From Brotonthovivens sp045629925 (GTDB lineage: Bacteria; Bacillota; Clostridia; Lachnospirales; Lachnospiraceae), in NCBI GenBank assembly GCA_045629925.1, contig JAZQSD010000135.1, positions 1 through 43,649 of the forward strand: a stretch of DNA of 43,649 bases. The letters run 5' to 3'. A program made the position numbers and the translations under genes. The notes beneath the pieces were generated by a model. It searched no databases. It was not told the DNA's origin and worked only from the letters and a program-made list of their open reading frames with translations. Position 1 is the stretch's first letter. Every line of letters begins with the position of its first letter. Positions 8,213 through 15,428 of the stretch are shown here, one piece after another.

Positions 8213-8246
8213 AAAAGCTATGGGATTGGCCATAGCTTTTTCTTTG
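8213..8246 (+). terminator. Intrinsic terminator after prfC
   Basis: AAAAGCTATGG (8213-8223) pairs with the segment beginning CCATAGC (8230-8240) and is followed by a T-rich run. The roughly 100 nt from here to the recA promoter show no other feature I can support. Confidence 0.85.
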
Positions 8247-8343
8247 TATGTATGATACCATTGGAATAGTTGCAAGCGTCAAGTAACAAAATAACAGAAG
8301 AAAAAACCATATAAATTTTTAAGATAAAAAAGAAAATCTTTGG

Positions 8344-8372
8344 TTGACTTTTATATCGAACTATACTATTAT
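8344..8372 (+). promoter_or_regulatory. Sigma-A-type promoter of recA
   Basis: TTGACT (8344-8349) and TATTAT (8367-8372) are 17 bp apart. The start site would lie near 8379, just upstream of the LexA box. Confidence 0.75.
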
Positions 8373-8385
8373 TAGAACAGACAAA

Positions 8386-8399
8386 CGAACATAAGTTCG
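8386..8399. promoter_or_regulatory. LexA (SOS) box
   Basis: CGAACATAAGTTCG is a perfect match to the Gram-positive LexA operator CGAAC-N4-GTTCG. It overlaps the expected start of the recA transcript, so bound LexA would block initiation until RecA-stimulated self-cleavage. Confidence 0.92.
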
Positions 8400-8415
8400 A
8401 ACAAGGAGAAGAATA

Positions 8416-9444
8416 ATGGCAAGAGAAGATAAATTAAGAGCATTGGATGCAGCTATTTCACAGATTGAAAAACAGTACGGTAAAGGGGCAGTTATGAAAC
8501 TGGGTGACTCTGGTGCTAATATGAATGTTGAGACAGTTCCAACTGGTTGTTTAAGCCTGGATATTGCCTTGGGTTTAGGAGGAGTTCCAAAAGGTCGTGT
8601 GATTGAAGTGTATGGACCAGAATCAAGTGGTAAGACAACAGTAGCACTTCATATGGTTGCAGAAGTACAGAAGGCAGGCGGCATTGCTGGTTTTATCGAT
8701 GCTGAACATGCTCTTGATCCTGTATATGCTAAAAAAATTGGTGTAGATATTGACAATTTATATATTTCTCAGCCAGACAATGGAGAACAGGCATTAGAGA
8801 TTACAGAGACAATGGTTCGCTCTGGAGCAGTTGACATTGTTATTGTCGACTCTGTTGCTGCACTTGTTCCAAAGGCTGAGATTGATGGTGATATGGGTGA
8901 TTCACATGTTGGTTTACAGGCAAGACTTATGTCACAGGCTCTTCGTAAACTTACTGCGGTAATCAGCAAATCTAACTGTATCGTTATTTTTATCAATCAG
9001 CTTAGAGAAAAAGTAGGTGTTATGTTTGGTAATCCTGAAACAACAACTGGTGGACGTGCATTAAAGTTCTATTCGTCTATTAGAATGGATGTAAGACGTA
9101 TTGAGGCGTTGAAACAGGGTGGCGAGATTGTAGGAAATAGAACTCGCATCAAAGTTGTTAAGAATAAGATTGCGCCTCCATTTAAAGAAGCAGAATTTGA
9201 TATTATGTTTGGTCAGGGTATTTCTCGTGAAGGTGATATTCTTGATCTTGCTGCAAGCATTAATGTTGTTAATAAATCTGGTGCATGGTATGCATATGAA
9301 GGTGAGAAGATCGGTCAGGGTAGAGAAAATGCCAAGTTGTTCTTGAAAGAACACACTGACATCCGTGATGAAATTGAACAGAAAGTTCGTGATTTCTATA
9401 AATTAGATGAAACAACACAGGCTGATCCACAGACAGAAGAGTAA
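8416..9444 (+). CDS. recA: Recombinase RecA
   Basis: A 342-residue RecA that forms filaments on single-stranded DNA, drives strand exchange and triggers LexA cleavage. Walker A is GPESSGKTT (residues 67-75); VDSVAALVPKAE, the L1 region and FINQLREKVGVMFGNPETTTGG (L2 neighbourhood) are all intact, and the tail is acidic as usual. ATG 8416 lies 7 nt after AAGGAG. It is preceded by a LexA box and followed by a strong terminator, so it forms a monocistronic SOS unit. Confidence 0.98.
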   Translation: MAREDKLRALDAAISQIEKQYGKGAVMKLGDSGANMNVETVPTGCLSLDIALGLGGVPKGRVIEVYGPESSGKTTVALHMVAEVQKAGGIAGFIDAEHALDPVYAKKIGVDIDNLYISQPDNGEQALEITETMVRSGAVDIVIVDSVAALVPKAEIDGDMGDSHVGLQARLMSQALRKLTAVISKSNCIVIFINQLREKVGVMFGNPETTTGGRALKFYSSIRMDVRRIEALKQGGEIVGNRTRIKVVKNKIAPPFKEAEFDIMFGQGISREGDILDLAASINVVNKSGAWYAYEGEKIGQGRENAKLFLKEHTDIRDEIEQKVRDFYKLDETTQADPQTEE

Positions 9445-9461
9445 ATTTATAATGGGATAAG

Positions 9462-9493
9462 GAGTAGGCAATCGTTTGATTGCCTACTCTTTT
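9462..9493 (+). terminator. Strong intrinsic terminator after recA
   Basis: A perfect 12-bp stem GAGTAGGCAATC (9462-9473) / GATTGCCTACTC (9478-9489) with a GTTT loop and a TTTT tail. It separates recA from recX, though some read-through could still express recX. Confidence 0.92.
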
Positions 9494-9518
9494 CTAAAAT
9501 TCCATAGGAGTGTGTGAA

Positions 9519-10127
9519 ATGGTTGTCCTTGAAGTAAAGGAATATAAAAACGGGAAAGTGCGTATTAAATTAGATAACGGGGTTTCATTTTTATTATACA
9601 AGAAAGAGGCAGCTTCCTTTAATCTCAAAGAAGAGGAAGTAATTGATGATTGTATTTGGAATCAGATTCAAGAAGAGATACTAGTGAAACGTGCTAGAAA
9701 AAGAGTGATGTACCTTTTGCAAAAAAAGGATTATACAGAAAAACAGTTGAGAGATAGGTTGAAGCTAGATGAGTATCCAGAGGATATTGCGGAGAATGCC
9801 ATCTCCTATGTGAAATCATATCACTATGTTGATGATGGGCGTTTTGCATCAAATTATGTTCATTATCATCAACAGAATAAAAGTGTACTTCAGATGAAGA
9901 TGGAACTGAAACAAAAAGGTGTGTCATCAGATCAGATACAACAGGCTTTTGATCAGGAACTGGAAGTGTCTCAGGAGGAAGTAATCTATAACTATCTTCG
10001 TAAAAAAAACTATGATCCAACAACTGCAGATGAGGGAGAAAAAAGACGTATTTATCAATTTTTAATGAGAAAAGGATTCAAAAGTACAGATATTTTGCGT
10101 TGCATGAATCTAACCGAATTCGCTTGA
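9519..10127 (+). CDS. recX: Regulatory protein RecX
   Basis: A 202-residue RecX-family protein, which binds RecA filaments and limits their activity. Three-helix repeats typical of RecX are visible: RARKRVMYLLQKKDYTEKQL, then SYVKSYHYVDDGRFASNYV, then MKMELKQKGVSSDQIQQAF, with a further C-terminal repeat. ATG 9519 is preferred over an in-frame GTG at 9510 because AGGAG (9506-9510) is 8 nt upstream. It follows recA as in many bacteria. The last codons contain the -35 box of the next gene. Confidence 0.92.
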   Translation: MVVLEVKEYKNGKVRIKLDNGVSFLLYKKEAASFNLKEEEVIDDCIWNQIQEEILVKRARKRVMYLLQKKDYTEKQLRDRLKLDEYPEDIAENAISYVKSYHYVDDGRFASNYVHYHQQNKSVLQMKMELKQKGVSSDQIQQAFDQELEVSQEEVIYNYLRKKNYDPTTADEGEKRRIYQFLMRKGFKSTDILRCMNLTEFA

Positions 10128-10152
10128 CATAACATGGAAAAAAGTATAAAAT
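10124..10152 (+). promoter_or_regulatory. Sigma-A-type promoter of rny overlapping the recX stop
   Basis: A consensus TTGACA (10124-10129) spans the recX TGA stop (10125-10127). TAAAAT (10147-10152) follows after 17 bp. The leader to the rny start would be about 70 nt and AT-rich. Confidence 0.7.
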
Positions 10153-10215
10153 TTATACGTTGTAGTTATGACGTTTTTATGCAAATTGTTATATTTACAA
10201 TATAAAATTTAATTA

Positions 10216-10228
10216 AGGAGGTGCTCCT
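10216..10228 (+). promoter_or_regulatory. Hairpin covering the rny ribosome-binding site
   Basis: AGGAG (10216-10220), a GTG loop and CTCCT (10224-10228) form a perfect 5-bp hairpin that would hide the Shine-Dalgarno directly before the GTG start at 10229. Whether it limits translation is inference. Confidence 0.4.
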
Positions 10229-11782
10229 GTGCAGACAATCATTACTGTGGTAATTGCAGTAGTGGCTGTAGTCATTGGTGCGGTAGTTGCACATATCGCA
10301 ACCAAGTCTCATATCCGTAAAGTTTCTGAACAGAAACTTGGAAGCGCAGAGGAACGTGCCCGCTCTATTATCGATGAAGCTGTTAAGACAGCGGAAGCGA
10401 AGAAACGTGAAGCTTTACTCGAAGTAAAAGAAGAGTCCATTAGAACAAAGAATGAACTTGACAGAGAGATCAAAGATCGTCGAGCAGAGATTCAGAGAAG
10501 CGAACGTCGTATTGTACAGAAAGAAGAGAATCTGGACAAGAAGATGGAAGCTATCGAGAAGAGAGAGGCAGGATTCGCAGCTAAGGAAGAAGAGATCAGA
10601 CGTCAGCAGGCTGAAGTTGCCAAACTGAATGAAGAGCGCGTACAGGAACTGGAAAGAATCTCTGGACTTACCTCCGAACAGGCAAAAGAATATCTTTTAA
10701 AAACCGTTGAAGAAGATGTTAAACTTGATACTGCTAAATTAATCAAAGAATTAGAGACAAAGGCAAAAGAAGAAGCAGGTAAGAAAGCACGTGAATACGT
10801 GGTAACTGCTATTCAGAAATGTGCAGCAGATCATGTTGCTGAGACAACAATTTCCGTGGTTCAGCTTCCAAATGATGAGATGAAAGGTCGAATCATTGGT
10901 CGTGAAGGACGTAATATCCGTACATTGGAAACTATGACAGGTGTGGATCTTATTATCGATGATACTCCAGAAGCAGTTATTTTATCTGGTTTTGATCCTA
11001 TCCGTCGTGAAGTTGCACGAATTGCCCTTGAAAAGTTGATTGTAGATGGACGTATTCATCCAGCTAGAATCGAAGAAATGGTTGAAAAAGCACAAAAAGA
11101 AGTTGAAACAATGATTCGTGAAGAAGGAGAGGCAGCATCCTTAGAAGTGGGTGTTCATGGAATTCATCCAGAACTTATCCGCTTACTTGGTAGAATGAAG
11201 TTCCGTACAAGTTACGGTCAGAATGCTTTGAAACATTCTATCGAGGTTGCCCAGCTTGCTGGTTTGTTAGCAGCTGAGATCGGTGTTGATGTTAGAACTG
11301 CAAAACGTGCAGGTCTTTTACATGATATCGGTAAATCTGTGGATCATGAGATGGAAGGATCTCATATCCAGATTGGTGTGGATCTTTGTAAAAAATATAA
11401 AGAATCTGCTACAATTATCAATGCAGTGGAATCTCACCACGGCGATGTAGAACCAGAGACATTAATTGCATGTCTGGTACAGGCCGCTGATACAATTTCT
11501 GCAGCTAGACCAGGTGCGAGAAGAGAAACTCTGGAAACATATTCCAACAGATTAAAACAGTTGGAAGACATTACAAACAACTTCAAAGGTGTAGACAAAT
11601 CTTTTGCTATTCAGGCAGGTAGAGAGATTCGTATTATGGTCGTACCAGAGCAGGTATCTGATGCAGATATGGTATTAATGGCTCGTGATATCTCTAAACA
11701 GATTGAAACAGAGCTTGAATATCCAGGTCAGATCAAAGTCAACGTTATTCGTGAATCTCGCGTTGTTGATTATGCGAAATAA
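10229..11782 (+). CDS. rny: Ribonuclease Y
   Basis: A 517-residue membrane-anchored endoribonuclease that starts mRNA decay in Firmicutes. Order of parts: N-terminal membrane helix (about residues 2-24), long charged coiled coil (about 30-190), KH RNA-binding domain around GRIIGREGRNIRTLE, and a metal-dependent HD domain with GLLHDIGKSVDHE. GTG 10229 follows AAGGAGG at normal spacing. The length matches the family (about 520). It has its own promoter and terminator. Confidence 0.97.
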   Translation: MQTIITVVIAVVAVVIGAVVAHIATKSHIRKVSEQKLGSAEERARSIIDEAVKTAEAKKREALLEVKEESIRTKNELDREIKDRRAEIQRSERRIVQKEENLDKKMEAIEKREAGFAAKEEEIRRQQAEVAKLNEERVQELERISGLTSEQAKEYLLKTVEEDVKLDTAKLIKELETKAKEEAGKKAREYVVTAIQKCAADHVAETTISVVQLPNDEMKGRIIGREGRNIRTLETMTGVDLIIDDTPEAVILSGFDPIRREVARIALEKLIVDGRIHPARIEEMVEKAQKEVETMIREEGEAASLEVGVHGIHPELIRLLGRMKFRTSYGQNALKHSIEVAQLAGLLAAEIGVDVRTAKRAGLLHDIGKSVDHEMEGSHIQIGVDLCKKYKESATIINAVESHHGDVEPETLIACLVQAADTISAARPGARRETLETYSNRLKQLEDITNNFKGVDKSFAIQAGREIRIMVVPEQVSDADMVLMARDISKQIETELEYPGQIKVNVIRESRVVDYAK

Positions 11783-11813
11783 GTAGACCAAAGATCAGTT
11801 CTAAAGCGAATAT

Positions 11814-11859
11814 CCCCGATTATTTTTGAGAAATCAGAAATATTCGGGGTTTTCTTTTT
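11814..11859 (+). terminator. Intrinsic terminator after rny
   Basis: CCCCGA-T-TATTT pairs with AAATA-T-TCGGGG across a T-T mismatch. The long stem (11814-11849) is followed by TTTTC and further T residues. Confidence 0.8.
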
Positions 11860-11915
11860 GGATTGATAATGTTTTTATAAAGTATACTTATTCCATAGTT
11901 TTTGTAATGCAAATA

Positions 11916-11924
11916 TGGTAAAAT
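11916..11924 (+). promoter_or_regulatory. Extended -10 promoter before the sortase gene
   Basis: TGGTAAAAT (11916-11924) has the TGn extension and a good -10 (TAAAAT). There is no convincing -35 at 17 bp. It lies 33 nt before the sortase ATG. Confidence 0.5.
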
Positions 11925-11957
11925 ATATAGAGTTTTAATTTACAGATAGGAGAGACT

Positions 11958-12758
11958 ATGCGAAATAAAAAAGCATTAATTATAGCTATATTAGCAATTA
12001 TCATAATTGTTGTTGCAGGCGGTTATCTACTGAAAGAATACAGTGTTCGTCAAGCAGCAGAAGAAGATTATGAGGTCGTACAGGACGACTTAACTGAAAT
12101 TCAGCAGACCGATTTCCCGAAAGAAACGGAAGAGATATCTGAATTTTCCTATGTTTTGCTGAACGGAAAAGTTCCAGTTGATTTTTCTAAATTACAGAGT
12201 ATTAATCCGGATTTGTTTGCATGGATTAAAATTCCAAACACAAATATTGATTATCCTGTTGCTTGTTATGAAGGTGAAGATCAGAACTATTATCTGAATC
12301 ATAATATGTATAGAGAAGAGCAGTTTGCTGGCTGCATTTTTATGCAAGATGATAACGAAAAAGATTTCAGTGAATATAACACCATTTTATACGGACATAA
12401 TATGAAGAATGATTCAATGTTTGGTGATCTTCACAAATATTCAGATAAGGAATTTTTTGATTCCAATAGGTACATATATATCTATTTGCCAGATAAAGTG
12501 CAGATTTATGAAGTTTTTGCTGCTTATACTACAAATGATATAAATATCAATGCAATTTATGATTTTTCCAAACGCAGTCATTACAAACAATATATACAAG
12601 ATATTTATAATTCGTTGGCTACAAATGGATTCATAAGCGATAAAGTTCAGGTAACAGAAGATGGGTACATTCTTACGATGTCTACTTGTTCCAGCCAAGA
12701 TGAAGATAGATATATCGTGCAAGGCGTTTTGATAGAAGTAGTTGAAGCAAGTAATTAA
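11958..12758 (+). CDS. Class B sortase
   Basis: A 266-residue membrane-anchored transpeptidase. An N-terminal helix (about residues 4-24) is followed by the sortase barrel. The catalytic residues are visible: His147 in LYGHNM, Cys244 in TMSTC and Arg251 in DEDRYIVQG. The pattern of the Cys motif and the alpha-helical insert (about 205-225) fit class B. Sortases attach surface proteins to the cell wall or lipid II at an LPxTG- or NPxTN-like signal. I found no such signal in the adjacent genes, so the substrate must be elsewhere. ATG 11958 has AGGAGAG upstream. Confidence 0.9.
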   Translation: MRNKKALIIAILAIIIIVVAGGYLLKEYSVRQAAEEDYEVVQDDLTEIQQTDFPKETEEISEFSYVLLNGKVPVDFSKLQSINPDLFAWIKIPNTNIDYPVACYEGEDQNYYLNHNMYREEQFAGCIFMQDDNEKDFSEYNTILYGHNMKNDSMFGDLHKYSDKEFFDSNRYIYIYLPDKVQIYEVFAAYTTNDININAIYDFSKRSHYKQYIQDIYNSLATNGFISDKVQVTEDGYILTMSTCSSQDEDRYIVQGVLIEVVEASN

Positions 12759-12780
12759 TAGAAATGAGAGGGTTATTGAT

Positions 12781-13806
12781 ATGAAGAAAATAATAGCACT
12801 TGTGATGTGTATAATGATGATTGGTTCACTGGCTGCATGCGGTGATTCTAGTGATACTAAGGAGCCTAATAGCAGTGCAAATATTCCAGAAAGTTCTGTT
12901 TCTGTAGAAGAACCAGAAAACCAGACTGAAGAAAATACAGAAGATCCACAGCCAGTAGTAAATGATTATGGGATGCCTATAGAAGCTGATAATATGTTAG
13001 CTGTTATTGAAGCTTTGATTGTTACAGATGAAATGCTTAATTCTGAATATGCTATTTGGAATGCAGAATATGTTTATAATGCATGTGGAATGTTGATTGC
13101 ATCCAGTGGGTTAAGTGATCTTGCTGGTGAAATTTCTGGAGAATATGTGTATGTCGACGCCGATGTGGTAAAACAGTGTGTTAATGCTATGTTTGCAGGG
13201 TTTGATGCAAATAAAGATGATCTTCCAGCGATACCTGAAAATATGAACGTGTCTTATGATGAAGCCAATGGCAGATATGGCTTTCCTATGGGAGATTATG
13301 GTGATCAGCATTTAACAGTATACGAATGTACTTTTGAAGGTTCTGGTTCAATAAGTATAAAAGCTGCATTAGAGAGTGATTCTGAGGGAAAACAGTTTTC
13401 TGGTAAATATGATGTGTTCATGAATGAAACAACATACAAAGGAACCGATTCAGTTTTTTCTTATATGATCAATTCTTTTGTAATGACAGAAGATGCTCCT
13501 GTTGATAATACAGATGCACAAGATGCGATTTCGAAGGAACAGGCTTTGGCAATGATTGAGGATATCTATGGAGAAGACGGTTCTGAGGATCCGGATACAG
13601 GCAATATCATCGGTTATGGATACGAAAGTTTAGTAACTAAAAATGATGTAAGATATTATAATTTCCGCATGTCCTGGCTTGTAATTGATGAAAATGGAAT
13701 GGCTAGTCATTCATCATATCTTACAAATATATTTGTAAGCACAGATGGAACAAAAGTTTTAGAAGCATATCCTGGACCAGATGGATGGGAATTGTCGGAG
13801 GATTAA
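12781..13806 (+). CDS. Predicted lipoprotein of unknown function
   Basis: A 341-residue exported protein. A short signal peptide ends in the lipobox LAAC, so lipidation is expected at Cys20. An acidic, low-complexity linker follows (about residues 22-60). The body is not a family I recognise; its C-terminal part (about 250-335, EQALAMIEDIYG to EAYPGPDGWE) has the alternating look of PepSY-like domains, which is a weak suggestion only. ATG 12781 follows GAGAGGG. It starts 22 nt after the sortase gene and ends 6 nt before the next gene, so the three are probably co-transcribed. Confidence 0.75.
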   Translation: MKKIIALVMCIMMIGSLAACGDSSDTKEPNSSANIPESSVSVEEPENQTEENTEDPQPVVNDYGMPIEADNMLAVIEALIVTDEMLNSEYAIWNAEYVYNACGMLIASSGLSDLAGEISGEYVYVDADVVKQCVNAMFAGFDANKDDLPAIPENMNVSYDEANGRYGFPMGDYGDQHLTVYECTFEGSGSISIKAALESDSEGKQFSGKYDVFMNETTYKGTDSVFSYMINSFVMTEDAPVDNTDAQDAISKEQALAMIEDIYGEDGSEDPDTGNIIGYGYESLVTKNDVRYYNFRMSWLVIDENGMASHSSYLTNIFVSTDGTKVLEAYPGPDGWELSED

Positions 13807-13812
13807 GAGAAA

Positions 13813-14274
13813 ATGGGTTTTAAGATTGTTAGAGAATTAGGAACATATTTTGACTGTACACCTATGCATGGAAAGTGGTGTGATATAGAGTTGTTGGGAA
13901 GAGATATTGGCTTTGCGCAGGTTGGTATTATTTCTTCTGGAAAACATCATATTTATTTTCAGTTTCGAAAAAAACGTGGTGTGGCACCTAAAATGTATGT
14001 AAAACAGTTAACTGAAGTTCGAATGGGGAATTGGAGATTGAAAAGACAGGAGCCATTGATTGTAGAAGAATGGGACGATTCTATGCATCCATATGAGAAG
14101 TTTCTTGGGAAAAAATGTGATATCCATGTTCACCAGACACAGATGTTTGAGGGAACAGCAGGATTTTTTGGCGCAGAGATTTTGTATGTAGGACAAGGCA
14201 TTGTACAGGTTAGAGAAGGAAGCAAAATTTATAATATAAATGAGCACATGATCTGTGGAATGATGGAGAGCTAA
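13813..14274 (+). CDS. Unrecognised conserved-looking protein upstream of sbcD
   Basis: A 153-residue basic, soluble protein without signal peptide or membrane helix. The strand-rich sequence seems to have two parts with a similar theme (GKWCDIELLGRDIGF near residue 20; GKKCDIHVHQTQMFEG near residue 97), which suggests a repeated small beta-barrel. I do not recognise a family. It begins 6 nt after the lipoprotein gene and its stop is one base before the sbcD ATG, so it is probably translated together with sbcD. A role with the SbcCD nuclease is only an inference from this coupling. Confidence 0.65.
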   Translation: MGFKIVRELGTYFDCTPMHGKWCDIELLGRDIGFAQVGIISSGKHHIYFQFRKKRGVAPKMYVKQLTEVRMGNWRLKRQEPLIVEEWDDSMHPYEKFLGKKCDIHVHQTQMFEGTAGFFGAEILYVGQGIVQVREGSKIYNINEHMICGMMES

Positions 14275-14275
14275 T

Positions 14276-15427
14276 ATGAAGTTTTTTCATTTATCTGATC
14301 TACATATCGGGAAACAGCTTTTTCAATATAGTTTGTATAAAGAACAAGAACAGCTGTTGAAAGAAATTGTAGAGGAAGCTAAAAAAAGAAAACCAGATGC
14401 AATTGTAATAGCAGGTGATGTTTATGATAAATCTGTACCGTCAGCCGAGGCGGTACAGATTTTTGATGCCTTTTTAACAGATCTTTCTGATATTAAGCCA
14501 ACGATTCCAGTTTTTATTATTGCGGGAAATCATGACAGTGCGAAACGTCTAGACTATGCAAGTGCGATTTTAGAAAGAGAACAGATTTATATTGTGGGAA
14601 CACCGCCTGCAGATGAGAATGAATTTATAAAGAAGTATGATCTTCTGGATGAATATGGAACGGTTCGTTTTTATTTGCTGCCATTTACGAAACCAGGACA
14701 TGTAAGAAATATTTTCAAAGATGTAGAAGGCTATGAAGATGCTGTTGTGCGTTTGATACAACGTGAAAATATAGATCCAGCAGTAAGAAATGTTCTGGTT
14801 ACGCATCAGTTTTATATAAATGGAACGAACAATCCAGAGCGAAGTGAATCGGAAATGATTACTGTTGGAACAATTGATAGTGTAGATGTCAAAGCTGTTG
14901 AGGTATTCGATTATGCTGCCATGGGACACATTCATAGAATGCAGCATGTAAGGGAGGAAAGATTTGCATACAGTGGAACAATTTTTCCTTATTCTGTCAG
15001 TGAATCTACACATGAGAAAGGCTTTTTTGAAGTGGAGTTAGGACCGAAAGGAACACTGCCACAGGTTACAAAGCTATTATTGAATGGTATTCGAACTGTA
15101 GTGAAAATTATAGGTACCATGGAAGACATGGCAGGATTTTCAAAAGAACACAGTGATGATTATGTCAGCATCGTTCTTACGGATGAAAAGATTCCGTATG
15201 ATGCAAAAGATGTTCTTGAAAGTTATTTTTCGAACATTTTAGAGATTCGATTTGATAATAAAGATACTAGAGAATTGATGATGGAATTTGATGAAAGTGT
15301 GGAAGACACAGATCCGTTAGATATTTTCAAAGGATTTTTTTATGAAATGTATCAAAGAGAGTTGAATGAAAAAGAACATGCGGCATTGGTTGATGCGATA
15401 AATACAGCAATAGAATTTGAGGAATAA
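14276..15427 (+). CDS. sbcD: Nuclease SbcCD subunit D
   Basis: A 383-residue Mre11-type metallophosphoesterase, the nuclease subunit of SbcCD, which opens DNA hairpins and processes blocked ends. The metal-binding series is intact: LSDLHIGK (residues 6-13), AGDVYDKS (46-53), AGNHDSAKR (83-91), and MGHIHR in the C-terminal half. ATG 14276 follows the preceding gene by one base, and the stop is one base before the sbcC ATG. The pair is arranged for matched expression. Confidence 0.95.
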   Translation: MKFFHLSDLHIGKQLFQYSLYKEQEQLLKEIVEEAKKRKPDAIVIAGDVYDKSVPSAEAVQIFDAFLTDLSDIKPTIPVFIIAGNHDSAKRLDYASAILEREQIYIVGTPPADENEFIKKYDLLDEYGTVRFYLLPFTKPGHVRNIFKDVEGYEDAVVRLIQRENIDPAVRNVLVTHQFYINGTNNPERSESEMITVGTIDSVDVKAVEVFDYAAMGHIHRMQHVREERFAYSGTIFPYSVSESTHEKGFFEVELGPKGTLPQVTKLLLNGIRTVVKIIGTMEDMAGFSKEHSDDYVSIVLTDEKIPYDAKDVLESYFSNILEIRFDNKDTRELMMEFDESVEDTDPLDIFKGFFYEMYQRELNEKEHAALVDAINTAIEFEE

Positions 15428-15428
15428 T

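Noticed and set aside
14570..15013. Antisense frame (147 codons) inside sbcD
   Set aside because: Composition is that of a reverse-strand shadow; sbcD motifs in the sense frame are complete.
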